Below, piece after piece: positions 1 to 8,637 of a stretch of DNA of 64,000 nt (positions are counted from its first letter, which is position 1; the number at the start of each line of letters is the position of its first letter). Under the pieces are notes generated by a model. That model saw only the letters and a program-made list of their open reading frames with translations, did not search any database and was not told where the DNA came from. Made by a program: the position numbers and the translations under genes. Source of the stretch: an uncultured Acetatifactor sp. (GTDB lineage: Bacteria > Bacillota > Clostridia > Lachnospirales > Lachnospiraceae); contig CALWSL010000007.1 in assembly GCA_944384205.1 (NCBI GenBank), positions 1-64,000 of the forward strand, read 5' to 3'.

Positions 1-44
1 AGGGGGGTGTCGGTTAATACCGATTTTTAACCCTTGATATGAGA

Positions 45-111
45 GGAAGAGGCAATCCCAGAGAATTCGTGTTTTTTCAAAGCCTGAATTCTCTCCAGGA
101 TTGCCTCTTCC
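45..111 (-). repeat. Subterminal hairpin at the left end of the IS
   Basis: GGAAGAGGCAATCC (45-58) pairs exactly with GGATTGCCTCTTCC (98-111). An inner pair, AGAGAATTC (60-68) with GAATTCTCT (86-94), continues the stem and leaves a 17-base loop. It lies downstream of the transposase stop on the same strand and may end its transcript, although no strong T-run follows. It could also mask the end of the IS from outside transcription. Confidence 0.7.
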
Positions 112-176
112 TTTTGGTATCGCTTATTTCAGGGCGCAAAATTCCCCTTGTTTGGATTTTTGGAGCACTCCCTTCG

Positions 177-1931
177 CTAAGCTGTTTTCTGCTCCTTTTT
201 CCCTTCGTATTTCTCAATCTCATGATGTAAAAACCGATGGTATTTCATGATGTTCCTGCCAATCGCATACAGCATGAATTCTTTATATACTTTCTCCTCT
301 GAACGATAGTTAAACCGCCGGAAGTTTTCATTCTCTTTGATATCTCCAAAGTGTCCTTCCGTCTGGATCGACCGTGTCTGCCGTTTCAGGATCCCTTCTT
401 CACTCTGGATATTAGCGTTAGATTCTTCCTTCAGTTCTTCCCAGCGTTCGTTGATCTTCATGACCTTATTCCGGTCCGGGTTTTTTACAGCATTGTATTT
501 ATACAGGCATCTGGATTTATGCTCACAGCCGCTGCAGTCCGCACAGCCATAGACTTCCACAGTCTGAGTGTATCCGTCCAGTTCTTTGCTTTCCGTCCGG
601 ATATGACGCAGCTCCCTTCCATCATGGCAGATGTAATAATGCTCATCCTCGAAGACAGCATACGTCATGTTGTAATACTTTCCGATATCTTTTTTGTATG
701 CCCGTGTCTTCCGTTTCTCATGGTCCTGGAGTTTGATATAGCTCCGGATCCCATTCTCTTTCAGATACAACAGATTCTTTTCGCTGCAGTAGCCGCTGTC
801 GGCAGTCACTGCCTCCAGGGCATCCCCAAATGCGCTCTGATGTTTTCCCAAAACAGGGATCAGCGTATTATAGTCTGTACGGTCATTGCCCACATATCCA
901 TGGACAATAAAGTAATTCTCTACCGCAACCTGGACATTGTATGCTGGTTTCAGTTGCCCGTTCAGCATATGGTCTTCTTTCATCCGCATGAATGTTGCTT
1001 CCAGATCTGTCTTGGAATAGCTGTTCCGGTCTTTCCCCATAATCTCAAAACATTCCTTATATTCCATCAGGCGGGTCCCGCATTCTTCCAGTTCCTCGTA
1101 GAGCTTCTGGATTTCCGGCTTATGTTTTCCCTTTTCAAAAACGAACCTGATCTCTTCCCCTTCTGCAATCCGCATCAGATTCTTCTGCAGTTTCAGGATC
1201 TCAAGCGGGGAACAGTGATCGATCTCAATGATGGTGTTATTGGAGATCTTCTTATGCTTTGTCAGTTTCCGTTTTCTGTTTTCCTCGATGGTCTTCTTGA
1301 CTTTGTCCATTCCTTCGATCACGAACATATGGGCATTCCCAAGGTCGTATTTGGGACCATACCCATTCTCAAGCAGAAAGGCATTATATTTTGCATAAAG
1401 GGCATCTATGCTGTCCAGCAGATTGGCAAGGTGATAGTTAAGGCTGCCCCGCCAGACGAACGTATATCTGTTGGCATTCGCTTCGATCTTTGTTCCATCG
1501 ATATAAAGCTCTTTCAGCGTGATTAGTCCTTCCTTTTCCAGACGGCGCATGAACTGATAGTTCAATTCGTCCAAAATTTCGCCGGTCAGTTTTTTCCCTT
1601 TAAAGTCATAAAAGGCATCTCTCTGAGGCTTTTCTCCTTTGGTCAGCCAGATAAAAGCAAGATCTCTTTGGCATAAGTCTACAATACGGTCAACAGCCCG
1701 GACCCCGCGCATGTTTGCGTAGGTAACAACAGCATACAGCATGATTGGGTTGTACCCGGTTCTTCCCTTATCTGAATAGCAGGCCAGCAGGCCTGAAAAA
1801 TCTAATTCCTCCAACACTTTTTTCAGGGTATAGACTGGATCGTCATCGGGTAAACTCAATTCGAAGAAACTGAAGTTAATTTTCTGTTGCCCAATTTCAA
1901 AAAAGTCGTTATAATATTCCTTGGTTACCAT
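177..1931 (-). CDS. IS1182-family DDE transposase
   Basis: This 584-aa protein is full length for IS1182-type transposases (about 450 to 600 aa). It has an N-terminal DUF772-like domain (roughly residues 40-125). An RNase H-like catalytic core follows, with likely acidic residues in YIDGTK (Asp145), TADSGY (about residue 370) and QTEGHFGD (about residue 540). Near residues 470-490 there is a cysteine cluster, CADCSGCEHKSRC, typical of this family and perhaps metal binding. The frame has no interruption. A TATAAT-like sequence (1938-1943 on the opposite strand) lies only 7 bases before the ATG, so transcription may start very close to the gene or translation may begin further downstream. Its role is to move the surrounding IS. 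Confidence 0.9.
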   Translation of the reverse strand: MVTKEYYNDFFEIGQQKINFSFFELSLPDDDPVYTLKKVLEELDFSGLLACYSDKGRTGYNPIMLYAVVTYANMRGVRAVDRIVDLCQRDLAFIWLTKGEKPQRDAFYDFKGKKLTGEILDELNYQFMRRLEKEGLITLKELYIDGTKIEANANRYTFVWRGSLNYHLANLLDSIDALYAKYNAFLLENGYGPKYDLGNAHMFVIEGMDKVKKTIEENRKRKLTKHKKISNNTIIEIDHCSPLEILKLQKNLMRIAEGEEIRFVFEKGKHKPEIQKLYEELEECGTRLMEYKECFEIMGKDRNSYSKTDLEATFMRMKEDHMLNGQLKPAYNVQVAVENYFIVHGYVGNDRTDYNTLIPVLGKHQSAFGDALEAVTADSGYCSEKNLLYLKENGIRSYIKLQDHEKRKTRAYKKDIGKYYNMTYAVFEDEHYYICHDGRELRHIRTESKELDGYTQTVEVYGCADCSGCEHKSRCLYKYNAVKNPDRNKVMKINERWEELKEESNANIQSEEGILKRQTRSIQTEGHFGDIKENENFRRFNYRSEEKVYKEFMLYAIGRNIMKYHRFLHHEIEKYEGKKEQKTA

Positions 1932-1953
1932 AGTTCCATTATAACATGGAACG

Positions 1954-1995
1954 GAGAGAAAGATGGTTATCGTTTAGCCATCTTTCTCTCTTTTT
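1954..1995 (+). terminator. Rho-independent terminator pointing out of the IS
   Basis: A perfect 13-bp stem, GAGAGAAAGATGG (1954-1966) with CCATCTTTCTCTC (1978-1990), is followed by five Ts. It lies upstream of the leftward transposase and faces rightward. It could stop transcripts crossing the IS or shield the transposase promoter region. Confidence 0.6.
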
Positions 1996-2008
1996 ATGGA
2001 TAAATTTC

Positions 2009-2046
2009 AGGGGAAGGCGTGACTCGCATGAGTCACGCCTTCCCCT
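2009..2046. repeat. Perfect 17-bp hairpin near the right end of the IS
   Basis: The 17 bases at 2009-2025 (AGGGGAAGGCGTGACTC) are an exact inverse of 2030-2046, with a GCAT loop. It lies about 30 bases inside the right terminal repeat, opposite the hairpin at 45-111. No T-run follows, so it is not a classic terminator. Confidence 0.8.
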
Positions 2047-2195
2047 GTTTGGAACTATCTATTTCCCGACAGCCCCTTTTCTACTATATATTGTGTCTGA
2101 ATATTTGACTAATTCTACATATAGTGTTATAATGGTTTTGTTATTGAATTTGTGCTATTCCAAAGCGGAATCACACGTTGTTTAAGTTTGTACGA

Positions 2196-2243
2196 AGTCA
2201 GAATATATAGAGTGAAGGACACTCTATGTCTTCTGGCTTTTTT
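2196..2243 (+). terminator. First of two tandem terminator-like hairpins
   Basis: AGTCAGAA-TATATAGAGTG pairs with CACTCTATGTCTTCTGGCT and is followed by TTTTTT. It lies between the IS and the cargo operon starting at 2394. It either ends a gene cut off by the IS or acts as an attenuator for the cargo operon. Confidence 0.6.
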
Positions 2244-2266
2244 ATTTGTAGCTTATGCTGCACGTT

Positions 2267-2317
2267 AGCAGGAATTATAAAGGATACCTACTATCCTCTG
2301 TAACTCCTGCTTTTTTT
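2267..2317 (+). terminator. Second of two tandem terminator-like hairpins
   Basis: AGCAGGA plus AAGGATA pairs with TATCCT plus TCCTGCT around a short loop, followed by seven Ts (2311-2317). It ends about 75 bases before the next start codon. Two strong terminators back to back just upstream of an operon suggest attenuation or insulation. Confidence 0.6.
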
Positions 2318-2393
2318 ATGCAACGGGAAAGGAGGACAAACCGATTCCTACGCACATCAATGACAATACAAAATAAAGGAGCGTGAATGAAAC

Positions 2394-3521
2394 ATGCATT
2401 ATCTGACACTAATTACCGCTGAGATACCTACGCTGGTAGAGGATGAGGAGGCAAATGAAGCTGTCGCAAATCAAATCAACAAATTAAAACAGGAAAAGGA
2501 ACTTTCTCCAAAAGAGCCGTTATGTATTCTCGACCTGCTTCTGGAAAGCTGCAATAACATACGGGATACTTTTTCAAGAGCTGTGGTATCCGCTACAAGC
2601 AGTATCCTCGAACCGTATTACAGCGATACGGAGAATCCGGACTATCTGGAATTTTGGGACAAGACAGAAGAACTGGAAACGGCTTATCAGCAGACAATAG
2701 ACTGCTTTAAGCTTCCCGAAGGGCGTATTGTCCCCTACTATCATTCCAGAGCAAGCCATTTCACCATTCGTAACGGGCAAGCATACAAATGCTGTGCTGG
2801 TCCCTTGCACCACGAAAAGAGAACCAAATCTGCCAAACGCATCAAGGCACTTCCAAACTATCCAATCAAAAAGCTTTATCCGACACTTTCCAATTATGCA
2901 ACTGAATACTGGGGGTATTCCTATTATCCGGAGCATGAAGCTTATGGCTTTTATTATAATCCGGATGCTTTTTTTGACTGGTACTCCATTGGAGGACGCT
3001 GGCCCAGCCTGTTCCTTGTAAAAGAAGATTGTACGGAATGCTCTATTGGAGAGAGAATTTTTCATTACCACGGAGAAGAAATACCCTGTCCTGAAGGATA
3101 CAAATGGGTATGTGCCGCCCGGAAAAAGGATATTGAATGGCAGGCAATTAACGACTGGTATCTATTGAATGTAAAAAAGCGTTTCCGAAGCCTTGAAAAA
3201 CTATTCCTTACCGGTGAGCGTGATGAAGATATACGTGGAATAGTTACTGAAGATGGCATTCTCTACGGCAACAGGCTCATTTATGAGAAAGGCGAAACAG
3301 AAGAACACTATCTTACCCGTATGAAATTAAATGAACGTCCCCGCTATCCCATCGTTTTCTATGCTTTTCTCTCAGAAAACGGATGGCAGACGCAAAATGA
3401 CATTGTTATCTCTGATAACAGTACTGATTATAACCCAGATTCATGGCAGGAAACACTTGAAAGCTATATTGATTCTTTATCTGATGATACGGTGCTTATC
3501 GGTGTAGATTGCCACATGTAA
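2394..3521 (+). CDS. Hypothetical mobile-element protein, 375 aa
   Basis: I do not recognise a named family. The protein is soluble-looking and rich in aromatic residues, with no signal peptide or membrane segment. Near residue 200 it has an FDWYSIGGRW motif that I associate with uncharacterised proteins of phages and mobile elements. Two CxC-type pairs occur near residues 132 and 215. The start is the ATG after AAGGAG (2376-2381); a nearer ATG at 2387 is in another frame and gives only 11 residues. It opens a cargo operon: the ligase gene begins 12 bases downstream and a DUF4262-like gene follows. Function is unknown. Confidence 0.75.
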   Translation: MHYLTLITAEIPTLVEDEEANEAVANQINKLKQEKELSPKEPLCILDLLLESCNNIRDTFSRAVVSATSSILEPYYSDTENPDYLEFWDKTEELETAYQQTIDCFKLPEGRIVPYYHSRASHFTIRNGQAYKCCAGPLHHEKRTKSAKRIKALPNYPIKKLYPTLSNYATEYWGYSYYPEHEAYGFYYNPDAFFDWYSIGGRWPSLFLVKEDCTECSIGERIFHYHGEEIPCPEGYKWVCAARKKDIEWQAINDWYLLNVKKRFRSLEKLFLTGERDEDIRGIVTEDGILYGNRLIYEKGETEEHYLTRMKLNERPRYPIVFYAFLSENGWQTQNDIVISDNSTDYNPDSWQETLESYIDSLSDDTVLIGVDCHM

Positions 3522-3533
3522 GGAGGAAAACCC

Positions 3534-5543
3534 ATGCAAAATAATGTAGAAAGAATCCACGAACTTGTAGACCGGTTAAACCGCTACCGCAACGAATATT
3601 ACAATGAAAATAATCCCAGCGTAGATGATTCCGTTTATGATCATCTTTATGATGAGCTGGAACGTCTGGAGAAGGAAACAGGTATTATCCTAAGTAACTC
3701 CCCTACCCAGACCGTAGGCTACAAGGCTGTCAGCAATCTGGATAAGGTCATTCACCCTATTCCACTGCTCTCTTTAGGGAAGACAAAATCCGTAAAAGAT
3801 CTGATTTCCTTCCTGAAGAAAAAAACTGCACTGCTTATGTTAAAGCTGGACGGACTTACCATCAAGCTCGTCTACGAAGACGGTAAGCTTATCGAAGGTT
3901 CTACCAGAGGTGATGGTGAGGAAGGCGAAATCATTACCCACAATGTACCTGCATTTCGTAATGTCCCTCTAACCATACCTTATAAAAACCGTCTGGTTAT
4001 CACCGGTGAAGGGTTCATCCATAAAAGTGATTTTGAACGCTTAAAGGATACTCTGGTCGGCAGCGATGGATAGCCTTACCGCAATGCCAGAAACCTTGCT
4101 GCAGGATCTATCCGCTGTTTAAATGCAGAAACCTGCAAGGAGCGTGACATCAGCTTTTTCGCGTTTAATGTACTGGAGGGATTTGAAGAATTTCCTGATA
4201 TGAATGACAGCCGTATGTGCAAGCTACTGAGTGCCAAAGAATTTGGTTTTGGAATCTGTCCCTTTGTGACAATCTCACCTGAGATTACGGAAACAGAACT
4301 TGAGGCACAGATTAAGGCTCTCACTGAGCTTGCAGAACTCTCAGACATCCCCATTGACGGAATGGTTGTCCGCTTTGATGAGTTATCCTACTCACAAAGC
4401 CTGGGACGCACAGGACACCACTACAATGATGGCATTGCCTATAAATTTGAGGATGATATGTATGAAACCATCTTTCGTTCTATCGAGTGGCAGACGGGAC
4501 GTACCGGCGAAATCGCTCCGGTTGCCATATTTGACACCGTTGAAATCGACGGTTGCGAGGTTTCCAGAGCAAGCCTTCATAACCTAAGCTTTATCAAAAA
4601 TCTGGAGCTGCATCCGGGATGCCGTATCTTGGTATCCAAGCGTAATATGATTATTCCTCATGTAGAAGAAAATCTTGACCGCGGAAAGTATCAGGATATG
4701 ATTCCCAGAACCTGCCCCTGCTGTAATCAGGAAACGCGTATTTACTCCAGAACGGTTGAGAAGGACCGTATTGTGGAAACCCTGCATTGCGATAAGCCGG
4801 AATGTCCAGACCGCATCTTACAGCAGTTTGTTCACTTTACGGAAAAGAAGGCTATGAACATCAAGGGAATCTCAGAGGCAACTCTTGCCAGACTCATTGA
4901 GCTTGGTTACCTGAAAACCTTCCATGACCTTTATCATCTGGACCGTTATCGTGAAGAAATTATCGCTTTGGATGGTTTCGGCGTGAAGTCCTATGAAAAG
5001 ATGCAGGCAGCAATCAATGAAAGCAGGAATACTACTTTTTCCCGTTATCTTGTTGCCATGGACATTCCTATGATCGGCAGAACTGCCAGCCGGGAGTTGG
5101 AAAGACATTTCAATGGAAGCCTGAGAGAATTTGAGCTTGCTGCTATGGACCGTTTTGATTTCACCTGTTTACAGGGCTTTGGTGAAACCATGCATGACAA
5201 TATCCATGAGTGGTTCCATGATTCAGACCATATATTATTATGGCGTACATTACAAAAAGAATTTAATTTTGAAGAAAGAAAAGAGGACAATACTATGACA
5301 GAGAACAAGAATAACCCATTTGCAGGATGCACAATCGTAGCCACCGGAAAGTTGGAACACTTTACCCGTGACGGTATCAACAGCAAGATTATTAGCTTAG
5401 GAGCTACCGCCGGCAGTTCCGTAACCAAGAAAACCGATTATCTCATCTGTGGTGAGAAAGCCGGTAGCAAACTTGCTAAAGCTCAGGAGCTTGGCATTAC
5501 CATTCTGACTGAACAGCAGTTTATGGACATGATTTCTGCATAA
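3534..5543 (+). pseudogene. ligA: NAD-dependent DNA ligase (LigA-type) with an in-frame amber stop
   Basis: The frame would encode a LigA-type ligase of about 669 aa, but codon 180 is TAG (4071-4073) where the family usually has a basic residue in the DGKPYRNARNLAAGS region. Both sides of the stop are in the same frame, so this is a single base substitution rather than a frameshift. Upstream are domain Ia and the adenylation motif LKLDGL (Lys104) with TRGDG. Downstream are the OB fold, a four-cysteine zinc finger (CPCC...CDKPEC), helix-hairpin-helix repeats and a C-terminal BRCT domain (about the last 80 residues). The chromosome should have its own ligA elsewhere, so this is probably an element-borne extra copy. 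It is either a recent pseudogene or a gene read through at UAG. An internal ATG at 4200 is open to the end but lacks the catalytic lysine. Confidence 0.8.
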
Positions 5544-5553
5544 GGAGGCAGAC

Positions 5554-5919
5554 ATGGACTGGATAATTCATTATGTAATTGATGATCCCGGACCTTTTCC
5601 GCACCTGTGTAACGCACATACTCATGGTATGGAAAATTATCTCCATCTGAATTTTCAGGTGGTAATAAACCTTCCCCCAGAGCATTACTGCTATTTGCTC
5701 AATACCATTGCGATGCGAGTAAAGCATGGTGAAACCTTTCACGATGGCGATATGGTTTCCGGCTTATACGCAGACTGTGACATCAGGCTGAAGCAAGTCA
5801 GAGAAACCGGACGGGACGTACTCCGGCTGATTATTCCGGATAAATACAATCGTTTCCCGGAGGATCCTGACTGTATGGAGCCTTATAAGCATCAGGAACT
5901 GAAAATGTTTGAGGATTGA
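5554..5919 (+). CDS. DUF4262-like protein
   Basis: This 121-aa protein has an N-terminal region with the pattern NAHTHGMENY and a following NLPPEH, which fits the DUF4262 family of unknown function. There is no signal peptide or membrane segment. A good AAGGAGG site lies 6 bases before the ATG, and the gene starts 10 bases after the ligase frame ends, so it belongs to the same cargo operon. Family assignment is from memory of the pattern and is moderately sure. The biochemical role is unknown. Confidence 0.65.
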   Translation: MDWIIHYVIDDPGPFPHLCNAHTHGMENYLHLNFQVVINLPPEHYCYLLNTIAMRVKHGETFHDGDMVSGLYADCDIRLKQVRETGRDVLRLIIPDKYNRFPEDPDCMEPYKHQELKMFED

Positions 5920-5925
5920 CACAGA

Positions 5926-5955
5926 GAAGCTGCCCCTCCCAAAAGGGACAGCTTC
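5926..5955 (+). terminator. Weak terminator after the cargo operon
   Basis: GAAGCTGcCCCT pairs with AGGGaCAGCTTC around a short loop. The following sequence is only A/T rich, without a clean T-run. Confidence 0.45.
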
Positions 5956-5977
5956 TTAAAATTTAAAATTATTTTAT

Positions 5978-6006
5978 TTGTGTTTTTCGTTCCGGGATAG
6001 TATAAT
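5978..6006 (+). promoter_or_regulatory. Promoter of the Phd/ParE-type toxin-antitoxin operon
   Basis: TTGTGT (-35, 5978-5983) and TATAAT (-10, 6001-6006) are separated by 17 bases. AATATT repeats just downstream (about 6006-6030) could be antitoxin operators, since Phd/YefM antitoxins usually repress their own promoter. Confidence 0.65.
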
Positions 6007-6051
6007 AATATTAGAATTGATGCAGAATATTGCTACGAAAGGAGTTTTACT

Positions 6052-6333
6052 ATGCAAACATTAATTAAACCATCCGCTGCCATTCGTCAAAACTACACAG
6101 AAATTGCCACTTTATGCAAAACCACCGGCGAACCTGTTTTTTTAACCAAAAATGGAGAAGGTGACCTGGTTGTTATGGATATAAACGCTTACGATCAGCG
6201 TGAAAAACAATTAGAACTGAGAGAAAAATTAATTGAAATAGAGGAATTAAGGCGTGCAGGCGTGCCTGATATTTCTGCCCGCAGTGCTTCTGCCAATCTT
6301 CGTACTGCTTTAAAGGAGAAAGCCTATGTATAA
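6052..6333 (+). CDS. Type II antitoxin, Phd/YefM family
   Basis: This 93-aa protein starts with the typical Phd/YefM fold, including SAAIRQNYTEI, then EPVFLTKNGEGDLVVMDI, where the N-terminal domain dimerises and binds DNA. The C-terminal half is charged and probably wraps around the toxin. An AAAGGAG site precedes the ATG. The toxin gene overlaps its 3' end by 8 bases, so the two are translationally coupled, as usual for these pairs. It most likely neutralises the downstream toxin and represses the operon. Confidence 0.85.
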   Translation: MQTLIKPSAAIRQNYTEIATLCKTTGEPVFLTKNGEGDLVVMDINAYDQREKQLELREKLIEIEELRRAGVPDISARSASANLRTALKEKAYV

Positions 6334-6631
6334 AGTGGATATTTCTCCTGCAGCAAACTCTGTTTTAGAAGAATACACTTTCCGTTGTGCCAGAGACAAC
6401 GGAGAGGAGTGTGCTTTACGGCTGTTGGATGCTTATGATGAAAAAATCTCCTATTTGGAAATCACGCCTCTTATCGGCTGTGCCAGATTGCGATATGTAC
6501 CTTCCAAATACCGTGTTCTTAACTTCTGGCCACACCTTTGGTTCGTATTCCAAGTAAAGGAAGATGAAAAATGTGTAAAAATCGAATACATAATTGATGA
6601 CAGGCAAAACTATGGAACATTCCTTAGATAA
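6326..6631 (+). CDS. Type II toxin, RelE/ParE superfamily
   Basis: This 101-aa protein has the small alpha/beta layout of RelE/ParE toxins: an N-terminal strand with ISPAANSVLEEY, two helices, then strands with RVLNFWPHLWFVFQV and a C-terminal EYIIDDRQNY. The ending I-x-x-I-x-D-x-R-x-Y pattern is typical of the superfamily. Sequence alone does not decide whether the target is ribosome-bound mRNA (RelE type) or DNA gyrase (ParE type). It follows its antitoxin with an 8-base overlap. Confidence 0.85.
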   Translation: MYKVDISPAANSVLEEYTFRCARDNGEECALRLLDAYDEKISYLEITPLIGCARLRYVPSKYRVLNFWPHLWFVFQVKEDEKCVKIEYIIDDRQNYGTFLR

Positions 6632-6640
6632 GGCTTAACG

Positions 6641-6674
6641 AAAGGCACTCTCGCATGTGAAAGTGCCTTTTGCA
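6641..6674 (+). terminator. Terminator after the RelE/ParE toxin
   Basis: AAAGGCACT (6641-6649) pairs with AGTGCCTTT (6662-6670), followed by a short T-rich stretch. It separates this operon from the convergent leftward genes. Confidence 0.7.
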
Positions 6675-6681
6675 TTTTACC

Positions 6682-6897
6682 TTACCACTCTGTCTTTACT
6701 TCCGCCACTGATATATCATACCTCTCCAGAAACACATCCATATCTCTGTTATCCCTAATTAGCATAACCTCTGTGAATTTCCCCGTATGAAGATCCCGGA
6801 ATCCAGCAACTTTCTCCCCGGTACAAATGCTACTTCTAATTACTGGCTTTTGATTTTCTTTATCATAGGCTTCTTTCTGTATCTTCTTATAGAACAT
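6682..6897 (-). CDS. Small hypothetical protein, 71 aa
   Basis: The ATG at 6897 is chosen because GGAGG lies 8 bases upstream; an upstream ATG at 6936 has no such site. The product is charged and soluble-looking, with no recognisable domain, signal peptide or membrane segment. It lies 63 bases downstream of the metallophosphoesterase gene on the same strand, so it may be the last gene of the AbiE operon. I cannot assign a function. Confidence 0.55.
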   Translation of the reverse strand: MFYKKIQKEAYDKENQKPVIRSSICTGEKVAGFRDLHTGKFTEVMLIRDNRDMDVFLERYDISVAEVKTEW

Positions 6898-6960
6898 ACC
6901 TTTATCCTCCATGTTAACCACATTGGCAAAAATCAAGAAAATTGTCGATATGGTTACTAT

Positions 6961-7575
6961 TTAAACAGATAATCTTCTCTTATTCAGTTCTATCCATTCA
7001 TCCAATGTAAGCGGCTCATAATCAGAATACATGCAAAAACAGTTAATCATATTGCAGGGGATGCTCTGTTCCTCTCCCCTGGCATTTATTGTCTTGGTAT
7101 TCCTCGTTATCTCCTGAAACCGCTCTAACAACCTCTGATCCTGCGTATCATGGACATGACCATAAAGCATGTAGGTCTTAGGATTCCCCGCCTCATCCAA
7201 CCGATACTGCCCGTTATAGCACATAATCGGGTAATGGCAAAGAACAACCTTACGCTTATTATCAGAAAGCTCCTCGTATGGCTTAATCCATGTAAAACGG
7301 CTGGTCTGGAACTCCGGTTGGCGTACAAACCTATCATGGTTTCCAGTGATAAGGTATAACCTGCCATTCAGCTTCATAAGCAGCTCATTGGTCTGCTCTG
7401 CCGTCCCCCAGGATAAATCGCCTATTATGACGACTTCATCATTCTTCCGGACCTTTCCGTTCCACTTCTGTATCATGTATTCATTCATTTCTTCTACGCT
7501 ACTAAATCCCCTATGGTCCATCTTGGTATTCATGTTCGCATGGAAAAAATGCAAATCTGCTATATAATATCTCAA
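6961..7575 (-). CDS. Calcineurin-like metallophosphoesterase
   Basis: This 204-aa protein has the ordered metal-binding motifs of the family: IADLHFFH (residues 5-12), GDLSWG (about 52), GNHDRF (about 78), CHYP (about 114) and GHVHD (about 139). This predicts a two-metal phosphoesterase acting on a nucleotide, nucleic acid or phosphoprotein; the substrate is unknown. Translation starts at TTG (7575), with AGGAAG 7 bases upstream. That ribosome binding site is inside the last codons of the AbiEii-like gene, whose stop lies only 4 bases away, so the two genes are tightly coupled. This suggests a role linked to the toxin-antitoxin pair. Confidence 0.85.
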   Translation of the reverse strand: MRYYIADLHFFHANMNTKMDHRGFSSVEEMNEYMIQKWNGKVRKNDEVVIIGDLSWGTAEQTNELLMKLNGRLYLITGNHDRFVRQPEFQTSRFTWIKPYEELSDNKRKVVLCHYPIMCYNGQYRLDEAGNPKTYMLYGHVHDTQDQRLLERFQEITRNTKTINARGEEQSIPCNMINCFCMYSDYEPLTLDEWIELNKRRLSV

Positions 7576-7579
7576 ATAA

Positions 7580-8626
7580 TCACTTCCTATCTAACATATT
7601 TACTGCCTCCACAATATATCCGTATGCTTCCAATTTCGCCTTTTTCATATAAGTGAGCTTATTATATTCTTGTAATGCAATCTTGGAATCTATGTATTTT
7701 TCGGGATTTGTTATCATAGGACATGCCTCCTGCCCGGTCAATACACTCGCAGCAAGATACATTACCTCACATGCATAAAGTGCAGCATATTCCCCATTAT
7801 ATTTTGTCTTATAAATATGTCCTCTTATTCCACTTAAGCCTTTTTTGTAATAATCATAATCGTTAGCCAAAACGTTTCCTCTGCCTATAATACACGCACA
7901 GGCATCTATCGTATCCTTTAATACTTCATCCTTACTTATCTCTAAACCTCGATATGCCAGTTCCGTTTTGACAATCTTATCATAAGTGCTTTTCACCTCT
8001 GCAAAATTGTCCATTTCCCTAAACAGAGTCATGCAATCAAACATCTGCTTCATAATCTCAAGTTCTTTAGAGATGCCAAACGGTATTCCTGTAGTATGTG
8101 GTGCAAACGCTGTCAACTTGTCTCCCAGAATACAATTTATATTAGGTATTCTAACCATAATGTCAGGCTTCTCTACTAAAAGCAGCTCATTTTCAATGTT
8201 TCTGGTTACTAAGGAAGAATAATTATTTTCCTCAAACAGTACATCCAACAAAATAGTTACTTCTCGCCCTGACATCGGCGAAAGATACATAAACTTAAAA
8301 TGTCTTTTCTCAATGTTATTTTTTCCGATTCTCTTATGTTCATCTACTCGAATAAATGGAAAAATCTTACCCGCCTCTTTAATATATGAATCGATGTCTG
8401 TGTCAGGCTCAACAATAATATCAATATCTGTAGATAAGCGCATTGGTCTTTTCAACAGAAGCATAAGGCAGGTACCCCCTTTAAATATAAATGGCAACCC
8501 AACCCTTGTAATTGCTTCCAATAAACCAAATGCATATAAAACACGTTCCAGCAGTGCCGGATCATTTCCACTATCAAGCCTTAATTCTTCTATATGTTCC
8601 TTACTGAAATTTTCTCTCGTTAGCAT
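7580..8626 (-). CDS. AbiEii/AbiGii-type nucleotidyltransferase toxin
   Basis: This 348-aa protein has the nucleotidyltransferase core of AbiEii-like toxins: FKGGTCLML (about residues 48-56), then RLSTDIDIIV with the D-x-D metal ligands (about 64-73), and further conserved residues around ILLDVLFEE and LGDKLTAF. AbiEii family members act as toxins of type IV toxin-antitoxin systems, and some give phage abortive infection. The ATG follows AAGGAG. It starts 11 bases after the upstream antitoxin-like gene and is coupled to the metallophosphoesterase downstream. The length is normal and no motif is missing. Confidence 0.85.
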   Translation of the reverse strand: MLTRENFSKEHIEELRLDSGNDPALLERVLYAFGLLEAITRVGLPFIFKGGTCLMLLLKRPMRLSTDIDIIVEPDTDIDSYIKEAGKIFPFIRVDEHKRIGKNNIEKRHFKFMYLSPMSGREVTILLDVLFEENNYSSLVTRNIENELLLVEKPDIMVRIPNINCILGDKLTAFAPHTTGIPFGISKELEIMKQMFDCMTLFREMDNFAEVKSTYDKIVKTELAYRGLEISKDEVLKDTIDACACIIGRGNVLANDYDYYKKGLSGIRGHIYKTKYNGEYAALYACEVMYLAASVLTGQEACPMITNPEKYIDSKIALQEYNKLTYMKKAKLEAYGYIVEAVNMLDRK

Positions 8627-8637
8627 ATTCTCTCCTT

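Larger units (their letters stand above)
3..2076 (-). mobile_element. IS1182-family insertion sequence
   Basis: One transposase gene is flanked by imperfect terminal inverted repeats. The left end has GGGGxTGTCGG at 3-13, and the inverse of the same motif lies at 2066-2076. A large hairpin sits just inside each end (45-111 and 2009-2046). The transposase frame is complete, so the copy may be active. A target duplication cannot be checked because the left flank is only two bases long. Confidence 0.8.

Noticed and set aside
351..1526. Long rightward open frame (391 codons) opposite the transposase
   Set aside because: It is the antisense shadow of the transposase gene, with no ribosome site and no recognisable domain.
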